DNA of 6,789 nucleotides from CAYLLN01 sp036496265 (GTDB taxonomy: Bacteria > Planctomycetota > Planctomycetia > Pirellulales > Pirellulaceae): assembly GCA_036496265.1 (NCBI GenBank), contig DASXLL010000383.1:1-6789 (forward strand). The letters run 5' to 3'. Positions 1 through 5,633 of this stretch are shown one piece after another. The notes beneath the pieces were generated by a model. That model ran no database searches and had not been told where the DNA came from. It saw only the letters and a program-made list of their open reading frames with translations. The translations under genes and the position numbers were made by a program. The stretch's first letter is position 1; every line of letters begins with the position of its first letter.

Positions 1-428
1 ATGCCCATTTTCACGAGGTCGGGGTGCTCGTCGTAGCCGTATTTGAAAACTTTTTGGTGGAGCATTTCGGTGTCAAACGGGCTGTGGCCTAGGAGCGCCA
101 TCTTGGCGATTGCTTCGGCTAACTGCACGCCGGTGCCGGGAATTGGCAGGCCAAAACATTCGCCCCAGCCGACGAGGCCATCGTCCGTCGTGACGCGCAC
201 GAACAGCCACTGCCGGCCGCCGCGGTCTTCCTGCGGAGGTTTGACGGCGAAGGCTTTTACTTCGACGACCTTACCGGCGGTGCGGACTGCGGTTTTCGTG
301 GCACCGGCAAGTGGCTCAGCTCCGCGGCTGCAATTTGAATGGCCGGAAATGGCGATGCCGACCGCGGCGGAAGCTCCGGTCAGGAAACGCCGCCGGTCGC
401 AGGTTGAGGGCGCGATGTTGTGGTTCAT
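1..428 (-). CDS. Tat-exported mandelate racemase/muconate lactonizing enzyme family protein (partial, N-terminal 142 residues)
   Basis: The gene reads leftward from an ATG at 428-426 and runs off the left edge, so only the N-terminal third or so is visible. Residues 11-29 form a twin-arginine signal (DRRRFLTGASAAVG followed by a hydrophobic stretch), implying export by the Tat pathway. From about residue 53 the sequence matches the capping domain of the mandelate racemase/muconate lactonizing branch of the enolase superfamily: the strand and turn WLFVRVTTDDGLVGWGE at 74-90, then a helix with LLGHSPFDTE at 112-121 and a Tyr/Gly-rich loop near 130-137. The catalytic barrel (Lys/Asp/Glu/Glu metal site) lies outside the window, so the substrate cannot be read; family members dehydrate or epimerise sugar acids. 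The stop codon is not visible. The next gene is divergent. No strong ribosome-binding site precedes the ATG. Family placement is secure; the exact reaction is not. Confidence 0.88.
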   Translation of the reverse strand, partial: MNHNIAPSTCDRRRFLTGASAAVGIAISGHSNCSRGAEPLAGATKTAVRTAGKVVEVKAFAVKPPQEDRGGRQWLFVRVTTDDGLVGWGECFGLPIPGTGVQLAEAIAKMALLGHSPFDTEMLHQKVFKYGYDEHPDLVKMG

Positions 429-501
429 GACGGCGACTTGCTTTGCTGAAATGGGCTGATGAAACGCAAAGAGGCATGAATCTATAGCTTTTGAAGCCTG
501 G

Positions 502-516
502 GGTTGAAAGTCAACC
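502..516. promoter_or_regulatory. Perfect inverted repeat GGTTGA-AAG-TCAACC, candidate operator
   Basis: GGTTGA (502-507) and TCAACC (511-516) are exact reverse complements separated by three bases. The repeat is 73 bases from the leftward start codon and about 25 bases upstream of the candidate rightward -35. That placement suits a dimeric regulator controlling one or both divergent genes. No regulator gene is visible in the window. A chance repeat of this length is possible, so the regulatory call is inference. Confidence 0.35.
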
Positions 517-540
517 ATTGGTCGCCGCACGGTAGGCTCA

Positions 541-568
541 TTGTTGGTGAATCGGGGCGCGTTAGAAT
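541..568 (+). promoter_or_regulatory. Candidate sigma-70-like promoter for the Cys-rich gene
   Basis: TTGTTG (541-546) and TAGAAT (563-568) are separated by 16 bases. The -10 matches TATAAT at five of six positions; the -35 matches TTGACA only at TTG. Transcription would start near 575, leaving a leader of about 34 bases before the ATG at 609. This position supports the 609 start over the TTG at 504, which lies upstream of the promoter. Planctomycete promoters are poorly characterised, so confidence is limited. Confidence 0.4.
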
Positions 569-608
569 CACGCGGGCTGGTTCATTCACCTTTCAAGCTG
601 CCGTGAAA

Positions 609-1244
609 ATGGGTCTTTTCGGCCATCGACGATATGCGATAGCTGGGCGGCTGTTCGTTATTGCTGCGCTGGCTGGATTTCTGGCGGGCACGATTGGTGT
701 GCCGGTTGTCTTGACCGAAAGCAATAAAAAGGATCGGTCGCAGCCGTATCCGTGTATGGATCATGCGTGCGGCTGCCGGAGCGCGGAGGCTTGCTGGCGG
801 AGTTGCTGCTGTTTTACGAATGTGCAGAAGCTGGCGTGGGCAGCCGAGCATGACGTGAAGCCGCCGGAATATGTGTATGTGGCGGCGGCAAAGGAGCAGC
901 CGGCTGTGGCAGCAGCCGGTTGTTGTGAGAGCCACGGCAAATCTTGCTGTGCGTCGAAGAAGTCGTGCTGCGAGCGGGACGCCGAGCATTCGCATGGTGA
1001 TGCAGACGACGCAGACGAAGAAGTCGAGTCGTCGAAGGGTTGGTCGATCGAGTTTGTGTCGGCGATTGAGGCCCGAAAATGTCAAGGGCAGGCGGAATTG
1101 TGGCTGGCGCTTGGCGCGGTCGCGCCGCCGCCAGCGAAGGTTGAACTGAATTTGGAGCAGATGGCTGTGGGCAACGTCGAAAACGTGTCGCCTTCTCTAG
1201 TCAGCGTCGTACTTTCTCCGGCCGCGCCGCCACCGCGGAGCTAA
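609..1244 (+). CDS. Cys/His-rich membrane-anchored hypothetical protein (planctomycete type)
   Basis: The protein has 211 residues from the ATG at 609; GTG at 603 is an alternative start, and no clear ribosome-binding site distinguishes them. Residues 1-8 are basic and about 10-35 form one hydrophobic segment, an uncleaved anchor or signal peptide, placing the rest outside the cytoplasmic membrane. It contains 14 cysteines. A first block at 48-68 reads PCMDHACGC, then C62 and a CCC triplet at 66-68, followed by a tryptophan-containing segment to residue 86. A second block at 104-129 has three CC pairs (105-106, 113-114, 120-121) about seven residues apart and an H-x-H at 127-129. An acidic run follows (131-140). 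The C-terminal segment (146-176) has another Cys (158), a WLALGAV stretch and PPP. From memory, the first block and the C-terminal segment resemble a recurrent uncharacterised planctomycete protein. Soft-metal binding is inferred from composition only; no named domain is recognised. Confidence 0.8.
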   Translation: MGLFGHRRYAIAGRLFVIAALAGFLAGTIGVPVVLTESNKKDRSQPYPCMDHACGCRSAEACWRSCCCFTNVQKLAWAAEHDVKPPEYVYVAAAKEQPAVAAAGCCESHGKSCCASKKSCCERDAEHSHGDADDADEEVESSKGWSIEFVSAIEARKCQGQAELWLALGAVAPPPAKVELNLEQMAVGNVENVSPSLVSVVLSPAAPPPRS

Positions 1245-1266
1245 TCTCCACCCGCGTCGTTTTTTT
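1234..1266 (+). terminator. Possible intrinsic terminator overlapping the stop codon of the Cys-rich gene
   Basis: CGCGG (1234-1238) can pair with CCGCG (1252-1256), and a run of seven T residues follows at 1260-1266. The 13-base loop holds the TAA stop and a second short complementary pair (GGAG at 1237-1240, CTCC at 1246-1249). The stem is short and three bases separate it from the T run, so this is a weak-to-moderate candidate. If real, the DUF1559/DUF4198 pair would need its own promoter in 1267-1350. Confidence 0.35.
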
Positions 1267-1350
1267 GCCGCGCAATTGTGTGGGCGTGAGCTTGCGCGCA
1301 TGCGCTTCTCGCGGCAGCTTCTTAAGACTTTAAGGTACTGGAGATTTTGC
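1267..1350 (+). promoter_or_regulatory. Leader region of the DUF1559 gene with small palindromes
   Basis: This short stretch precedes the DUF1559 start. It contains a perfect 10-base palindrome GCGCATGCGC (1296-1305) and a small inverted repeat CTTAA/TTAAG (1321-1325 and 1330-1334, four-base loop). I find no convincing -35/-10 pair. The palindromes could be operator or mRNA-hairpin elements, but short palindromes in GC-rich DNA arise easily by chance. Confidence 0.25.
1340..1343 (+). promoter_or_regulatory. Ribosome-binding site GGAG of the DUF1559 gene
   Basis: GGAG lies seven bases before the ATG at 1351. It fixes the start there and rules out the upstream in-frame start at 1276, which would put 25 extra residues before the prepilin leader. 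Confidence 0.65.
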
Positions 1351-2289
1351 ATGTTACGTACTGCAACCGCGCGCGCGCCGTGCGCACGCCAGGGATTTAC
1401 TTTGGTAGAGCTTCTGGTGGTGATCGCAATTATCGGGGTGCTGGTGGCGCTGCTGTTGCCGGCGGTGCAGGCGGCGCGGGAAGCGGCGCGGCGGATGTCG
1501 TGCGGCAATAACCTGCGGCAGCTTGGCCTAGCGCTCCACAGTTACCACGATGTTTTCAATAAGTTCCCCGGCGCTCGCGACCCATTCAGTCCGGGACCAT
1601 TTTCAACACAGGCTCACCTGCTCGACTACTTAGAGCAGGGCAATCTCAGCAAGTTGATTGACTTCACGCAGCCGACATCGACGGGCGTGAATCTCAATGT
1701 GGCCAACCTGGTCGTCAAGTCGTTTCTGTGTCCTAGCGATCCGGCCAATGGACGCGTGCCGGGCCTGACGTTCGGCGGCTGCAACCTGGTGGCGAATGTC
1801 GGCACGGGGGTGAACAACGGCGACTATGTGACGGGGGACGGCGTTTTCTTGCTGAACAATCCGGTCAGCTTCCGCAATCTCACGGACGGCAGCTCCAACA
1901 CGGTGGCCTTTAGCGAGTCGATCATTGGCGACGGCCAAAACGTGGCGAATACGCCGCAGCGGCAAGCGGTTCAGTTAGGGGGCAGCACGCCGCCTGCGTC
2001 TAACGTGTGCGGTTCAGGTCCGTGGATCGGCAAACGAGGGGACCGCTGGATCAACGGCGGCTATCTTTCGACCGCCTACAACCACTTTGCTGCTCCCAAT
2101 AGCTCGACGTGGGACTGCCTGAACGCGTCGAATAATTTCGGGCTGAAAACCGCTAGAAGCCTGCATCCGGGCGGCGTCAACGTGCTCTTGTGCGATGGCA
2201 GTGGCCATTTTGTCGCAAGCGGCGTCGAGATGGCAGTTTGGAAGGCCATCGCCACACGCGATGGTGGCGAGGCTGTCACCAATTACTAA
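1351..2289 (+). CDS. DUF1559 domain-containing protein with prepilin-type N-terminal cleavage/methylation motif
   Basis: The protein has 312 residues, a usual length for this family. Residues 1-15 are a short leader ending in QG; the prepilin peptidase should cut between G15 and F16 and methylate the new N-terminus. The mature protein begins FTLVELLVVIAIIGVLVAL, with the conserved Glu at position 5 (residue 20), and continues as one hydrophobic helix to about residue 40. AREAARR (43-49) and CGNNLRQLGLALHSYHD (52-68) are standard DUF1559 features. The C-terminal half carries YNHFAAPNS and the diagnostic H-x9-DG motif (H272 to D282-G283), then ATRDGGEAV near the end. All hallmarks are present and the gene is intact. 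DUF1559 proteins are pseudopilin-like surface proteins, highly multiplied in Planctomycetes, with no agreed function. The DUF4198 gene follows after 32 bases and probably shares the transcript. Confidence 0.95.
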   Translation: MLRTATARAPCARQGFTLVELLVVIAIIGVLVALLLPAVQAAREAARRMSCGNNLRQLGLALHSYHDVFNKFPGARDPFSPGPFSTQAHLLDYLEQGNLSKLIDFTQPTSTGVNLNVANLVVKSFLCPSDPANGRVPGLTFGGCNLVANVGTGVNNGDYVTGDGVFLLNNPVSFRNLTDGSSNTVAFSESIIGDGQNVANTPQRQAVQLGGSTPPASNVCGSGPWIGKRGDRWINGGYLSTAYNHFAAPNSSTWDCLNASNNFGLKTARSLHPGGVNVLLCDGSGHFVASGVEMAVWKAIATRDGGEAVTNY

Positions 2290-2310
2290 TTTTATTCATG
2301 CTTACGATCT

Positions 2311-2314
2311 GGAG
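2311..2314 (+). promoter_or_regulatory. Ribosome-binding site GGAG of the DUF4198 gene
   Basis: GGAG lies seven bases before the ATG at 2322 and decides that start. The site and its surroundings are nearly identical to those of the preceding gene (21 of 25 bases; 1338-1362 against 2309-2333). Confidence 0.65.
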
Positions 2315-2321
2315 ATTTTCA

Positions 2322-3119
2322 ATGTTGCGAACTCACCTGCTTTCACTCGTCATCCTGGTTCCTGGCCTCGCGGCTGCTCACGATACTTGGGTGCAGACCA
2401 ACACTCAGTTGGTCCGCGTGGGCGATGCCGTTCACGTTGATCTTGTGCTGGGCAACCACGGCAATGATCACCGCGACTTCAAGCTGGCGAGCAAGGTTGA
2501 TCCTGCCGGCGGCGCGTCGGTGCTGATTGCACCCAGCGGCAAGCGATATGACCTCGCCGATCGCTTTGTCGATCTAGGCTATGCGCCGAAAGAGGGCTTT
2601 CATTCGGCGAAGCTTGCCGTTGCCGAGCCGGGGCTCTACACGGTGGTCCATGTCAGCGACCGCATTGTGAATCATGGGGAGCCGGCTCGCTCGCTCAAGA
2701 GTGCCAAGGCTTATTTTATTGCCAGCGCGAGCCTCGATAAGCCAAATCCTCATAATCCGGGCTTTGACAAGCCGCTCGGCCATCCGCTCGAAATTGTCCC
2801 GCAGGCGAATCCCGTGCTGCCGATGGGACCCGGGCAGGCCATCCGCGTGCGAGTGCTCTTGAAAGGACAGCCGCTCGCCGAGGCCCGCGTGAGCTTCATT
2901 CCCCGAGGCGAAACTCTCGCGGAGGGATTTGACGAGCGCTATGAGCGAAAGACGGACGCAAAAGGCGACGCCAGCTTTACTCCGACTACGGGCAACTACT
3001 ACTTGGTGGTCGTTCACCATGTGTCGCCCGACGAAAAAGGCGCTGAGTATGTGCAAACGAACTATTCGGCGACGCTTGCGCTGCTCGTGCCCGAAGTCTG
3101 CCCGTGTTGTGACGAGTGA
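2322..3119 (+). CDS. DUF4198 domain-containing exported protein
   Basis: The protein has 265 residues from the ATG at 2322. Residues 1-19 form a Sec signal peptide (LLSLVILVPGLAAA) with an A-x-A site at 17-19. Cleavage there leaves a mature protein starting HDTWVQ, the usual start of the DUF4198 family (AHDxW), which is described as periplasmic and linked by annotation to nickel/cobalt uptake components. Two beta-rich halves follow: an N-terminal part with the R-x-GD-x-V-x-V-x-L-x-x-GNHG pattern (36-51), and from about residue 165 a C-terminal immunoglobulin-like part (G-x-A-I-R-V-R-V-L-L-K-GQPL, then A-R-V-S-F, TDAKGDASF and the final strands). The protein ends with CPCC (260-263), which could bind metal or form a disulfide. 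An N-terminal His could coordinate copper through its amino group and side chain, but no such activity is established here. It is probably co-transcribed with the DUF1559 gene. The family call is firm; the ligand is unknown. Confidence 0.9.
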   Translation: MLRTHLLSLVILVPGLAAAHDTWVQTNTQLVRVGDAVHVDLVLGNHGNDHRDFKLASKVDPAGGASVLIAPSGKRYDLADRFVDLGYAPKEGFHSAKLAVAEPGLYTVVHVSDRIVNHGEPARSLKSAKAYFIASASLDKPNPHNPGFDKPLGHPLEIVPQANPVLPMGPGQAIRVRVLLKGQPLAEARVSFIPRGETLAEGFDERYERKTDAKGDASFTPTTGNYYLVVVHHVSPDEKGAEYVQTNYSATLALLVPEVCPCCDE

Positions 3120-3248
3120 CGACGCTGAAACCGATATGCGAGGTCCTCAGCGGAAAGGAGTGGTCCGATACGATCGGTGGTGGTCGCGGGGTAAGCTGGA
3201 TTGCGCGTCGCAGATTCCAGGCACCCTGGCTACAAGCACGACAAGTTC
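3120..3248 (+). promoter_or_regulatory. Intergenic region before the glycosyltransferase, with two small hairpins
   Basis: This 129-base spacer holds two perfect five-base inverted repeats with three-base loops: CCGAT/ATCGG (3165-3169, 3173-3177) and CCAGG/CCTGG (3217-3221, 3225-3229). Neither is followed by a T run, so neither looks like an intrinsic terminator. No convincing promoter or ribosome-binding site is seen. Reading frames through it (for example from the GTG at 3116) show no recognisable protein. Confidence 0.3.
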
Positions 3249-5102
3249 ATGGACGACATCGAGGCTGTCTATCAAACGGCGATGCTGGAACATCAGGCGG
3301 GGCGTCTGGATGTGGCGGAGCCGATATATGGAGAGATTTTGGCGCTGCAGCCGGGGTTTGCGCGGGCTTGGCACTTGCTGGGCGTGCTGCGGCACCAGCG
3401 GGGGGATTCGCTGACGGCGATTGAGTACATCGAGCGAGCGATTGGGCTGGAGCCGCAGTGGGCTGTGTTCCACTCGAATTTGGCGGTGGTGGCGGCGGCG
3501 GTGGGGCAGCGGGGGAAGTCAGTGGCGGCGCTGAAGCGGATGATGGAGATCGAGCCGCCGAAGGCGAAGGATTGGCTGAAGCTGGCATACGCGCTGTGCG
3601 ACGCCGATCAATGCGATGAGGCGATTGATGTTTTTCGGCGGGTCTTGGCTCTCGATGCCAAAAATATTGAGGCACTGAATGGGCTGGCGCTGACTTGCGG
3701 CGAGCTCGGCCTGGTTAACGAGGCGATCGAGGTCTATCACCGCGCGAGCCAGGTTTCGTCTGATCCGGGCTATCGGATTCTGGCAGCGACGCAGTTGCCG
3801 TTGGTTTATGAATCGGAAGCGGATGTGCTGCGTTGGCGGCAGCGACTGGTGGCGGAGGTCGATGGACTGTTGGCCGCGGGCGTCGTGCAGGACTTAGACA
3901 AGCGGGCGGCGAGGCCGGTGTTCGATTTGGCCCATCAGGGGATGAATGATCTTGAGATTCAGCGGAAGCTGATGAGGCTTTATCGGGCGGCTGATTCACC
4001 AGAACTGCCGGCGATTTCGCAAGCTGCTGACGACAAAATCCGCGTTGGATTCGTTTCGAAGTTTTTTGATTCGCACACGATCGGGAAGTTGACGCGCGGA
4101 TTGATCCGGCGGCTGTCGCGGGAATGGTTTCATGTGACGGTGTTTTCGATCGGGCAATATGGCGACGCTGTCGCGCGTGACATTGCAACGGCGGCGGATC
4201 GCTACGTGGTCTTGCCGCGGGAATTAGTAGCTGCACGGCAGTCCATTCTCAGCAATGCCGTCGATGTTCTGGTCTATACCGACATCGGCATGGACACGAC
4301 GACGTATTCGCTGGCATTTTCGCGACTGGCGCCGGTGCAGTGCGTGACCTGGGGGCATCCGGAGACGACGGGGCTGGAAACGATCGACTATTTTGTGTCG
4401 AGCGCGGAGATGGAGACGGCGGAGGCCGACAGTCATTACTCCGAGCGGCTCGTGCGGCTGCCGTCGCTGACGTTTTATTACCATCGTTCCGAGCTGCCGC
4501 AGCAGATGTTGCCGCGCGAAGCGTTTGGGTTCGATCCAAATTCGCGGCTTTATTCGTGCCCGCAGTCGATTTACAAATTTCATCCGGCTTTCGATGCAGC
4601 ACTGGCCGGGATCTTGCGGCGCGATTTGCAAGGACAGGTGGTGCTGATCGATTGGGCGTATCGGCAGGCCGACGAGCTGCTCAAACAGCGGTTTGCCCGC
4701 GTGATGCCCGATGTGGCCGATCGCATTGTGTTTGTGCGGCGGATGAAGCAGCCGGAGTTCATGAATTTTCTCACGCTGGCCGATGTGCTGCTCGATCCGT
4801 TTCCGTATGGGGGCGGGAACAGCAGTTTGGAGGCGTTTTCGTTCGGTGTTCCCGTTGTCACGCTGCCGACCGAATTTCTCCGCGGGCGGATTACGCAGGC
4901 GTTCTGCCGGCGGCTGGGAGTTGACGCTTGTATTGCGCGGGACGTGGAGGATTACGTTGAGATTGCCGTCCGGCTGGGCACCGATCGGATGGCTCGCGAT
5001 CAGGTTCACCGGCAGATTCTGGCGAATCAGTCGGGGCTGTTCGAGGAAAAGACGGCTGTTCATTCCTGGGAAGATTTTTTGCAGAGCGTCGTCCAACGGT
5101 AG
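3249..5102 (+). CDS. TPR repeat protein with C-terminal GT41 (O-GlcNAc transferase/SPINDLY-like) glycosyltransferase domain
   Basis: The protein has 617 residues from the ATG at 3249; an in-frame TTG at 3201 would add 16 residues with no family resemblance. Residues 4 to about 175 contain roughly five TPR repeats (for example 11-33, 38-67, and the later A-L-N-G-L-A-L and A-I-E-V-Y-H-R-A helices), a usual acceptor-binding scaffold. A helical linker follows. From about 263 the sequence matches the SPINDLY/O-GlcNAc-transferase catalytic region: IRVGFVSKFFDSH, with H276 at the place of human OGT H498; VDVLVYTDIGMD, where D339 stands in for OGT H558; GHPETTG (369-375); CPQSIYKFHP, with K443 at the OGT K842 position; and DPFPYGGGNSSLEAF, with N524-S-S replacing the HTT nucleotide-sugar loop of OGT. 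No signal peptide or membrane segment is seen, so it is probably cytoplasmic. Donor sugar and acceptor cannot be read from sequence. The coding strand is notably rich in G-ending codons. Confidence 0.92.
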   Translation: MDDIEAVYQTAMLEHQAGRLDVAEPIYGEILALQPGFARAWHLLGVLRHQRGDSLTAIEYIERAIGLEPQWAVFHSNLAVVAAAVGQRGKSVAALKRMMEIEPPKAKDWLKLAYALCDADQCDEAIDVFRRVLALDAKNIEALNGLALTCGELGLVNEAIEVYHRASQVSSDPGYRILAATQLPLVYESEADVLRWRQRLVAEVDGLLAAGVVQDLDKRAARPVFDLAHQGMNDLEIQRKLMRLYRAADSPELPAISQAADDKIRVGFVSKFFDSHTIGKLTRGLIRRLSREWFHVTVFSIGQYGDAVARDIATAADRYVVLPRELVAARQSILSNAVDVLVYTDIGMDTTTYSLAFSRLAPVQCVTWGHPETTGLETIDYFVSSAEMETAEADSHYSERLVRLPSLTFYYHRSELPQQMLPREAFGFDPNSRLYSCPQSIYKFHPAFDAALAGILRRDLQGQVVLIDWAYRQADELLKQRFARVMPDVADRIVFVRRMKQPEFMNFLTLADVLLDPFPYGGGNSSLEAFSFGVPVVTLPTEFLRGRITQAFCRRLGVDACIARDVEDYVEIAVRLGTDRMARDQVHRQILANQSGLFEEKTAVHSWEDFLQSVVQR

Positions 5103-5215
5103 CGAAATTCGCCGCATCGGAGCGAAAAAGTTAGGACGTTGCCGCGTCAATCGGCTAAACTTTCATATCTCTTCTCTCTTCTTTCACAGAACCGTCTCCA
5201 GCGGGGGCTTTCGCG
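5103..5215 (+). promoter_or_regulatory. Leader region of the cupin gene
   Basis: This 113-base spacer has a weak promoter candidate: TAAACT (5156-5161) matches the -10 consensus at four of six positions but lacks a well-spaced -35. TTGCCG (5139-5144) could serve a -10 around 5163-5168. An uninterrupted 18-base pyrimidine run follows (5168-5185). GGGGG at 5203-5207, eight bases before the ATG, may serve as the ribosome-binding site. No terminator for the glycosyltransferase gene is apparent. Confidence 0.3.
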
Positions 5216-5593
5216 ATGTCCAACGATCCCACACTCAATGCGCCTGAATTTTTTGCGATCGACACGAACCAAATGCAGTGGGAGGAGCGGCCGAACGAGC
5301 GGCTGGCGCGGCCGGTGCTCCGAAAAATGCTGTACACCGATCCGGAGACGGGCGGTGAGATTCGGCTGGTGCGTTATCCGGCGGGAGTGGTCAATCCGCT
5401 GCACACACATCCGTGCGGCCATGGCATGTATGTGCTGTCGGGACAACTCGTCACGAATCACGGCACGTATGGCCCGGGCAACTTCGTGTGGTTTCCCGAA
5501 GGGGAGCAAATGGAGCACGGGGCCAGCGCGAATGGCGACACAACGGTGCTGTTCGTCAGCAATAAGGCGTTTCGGATCGATTATTTGATGTAG
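5216..5593 (+). CDS. Single-domain cupin protein
   Basis: The protein has 125 residues, the size of a one-domain cupin. Cupin motif 1 is NPLHTHPCGHGMYVLSG (60-76): H63 and H65 are the HxH metal ligands, and H69 sits where many cupins have Glu. Motif 2 is YGPGNFVWFPEGEQMEHGA (85-103), with H101 as the last ligand. A four-histidine metal site is therefore predicted, probably for Fe, Mn, Ni or Zn. There is no signal peptide, so it is likely cytoplasmic. Small cupins of this kind include dioxygenases, isomerases and non-catalytic sensors, and the sequence does not choose between them. It is separated by 113 bases from the glycosyltransferase gene and converges on the dehydratase gene, 40 bases away. 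Its last codons and stop are part of a short tandem duplication (5585-5624). Confidence 0.88.
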   Translation: MSNDPTLNAPEFFAIDTNQMQWEERPNERLARPVLRKMLYTDPETGGEIRLVRYPAGVVNPLHTHPCGHGMYVLSGQLVTNHGTYGPGNFVWFPEGEQMEHGASANGDTTVLFVSNKAFRIDYLM

Positions 5594-5624
5594 GTCGCGA
5601 CAAGTTGATGTAGGTCGCGAAAGG
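5585..5624 (+). repeat. 20-bp tandem duplication spanning the cupin stop codon
   Basis: TTGATGTAGGTCGCGA occurs at 5585-5600 and again at 5605-5620. The whole 20-base units match at 18 of 20 positions. The first copy encodes the last two residues (Leu-Met) and the TAG stop of the cupin; the second lies in the intergenic space before the convergent dehydratase gene. It looks like a recent slippage duplication. Confidence 0.85.
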
Positions 5625-5633
5625 GCTCGTTAC

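Larger units (their letters stand above)
429..608. promoter_or_regulatory. Divergent intergenic/promoter region
   Basis: These 180 bases separate the leftward enolase-superfamily gene from the rightward Cys-rich gene, so both promoters should lie here. The region holds a perfect 6-bp inverted repeat (502-516), a sigma-70-like promoter candidate for the rightward gene (541-568) and a weaker CGCGT/ACGCG inverted repeat (558-562 and 570-574) that brackets that promoter's -10 hexamer. On the minus strand, TATAGA (486-481) could be a -10 for the leftward gene. The best -35 match, TTGACT (514-509), sits inside the inverted repeat but is 22 bases away, too far for a standard promoter. Confidence 0.5.

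Noticed and set aside
504..608. Extension of the Cys-rich protein to the TTG at 504
   Set aside because: It would start inside the inverted repeat and upstream of the best promoter candidate, and would place 35 non-hydrophobic residues before the signal/anchor segment.
582..1085. Minus-strand open frame opposite the Cys-rich gene
   Set aside because: It has arginine-rich low-information sequence and no recognisable domain; the plus-strand frame has a membrane segment and patterned cysteines.
3217..3229. CCAGG/CCTGG hairpin as a terminator for the DUF4198 transcript
   Set aside because: The stem is only five pairs and no T run follows, so it does not meet the pattern of an intrinsic terminator.
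3116..3424. Small gene from a GTG overlapping the DUF4198 stop
   Set aside because: It runs into the TPR gene in another frame, has no recognisable sequence features and no ribosome-binding site of note.
4224..5150. Long minus-strand open frame (308 codons) opposite the glycosyltransferase
   Set aside because: It lies antisense to a clearly recognised catalytic domain, its translation is rich in Arg/Pro/His with no motif, and high GC makes long antisense frames common.
5585..5624. Two repeat units as the start of a CRISPR array or an attachment site
   Set aside because: There are only two units, four bases apart, with no spacer-length gap, no cas or integrase gene, and one copy is coding sequence.
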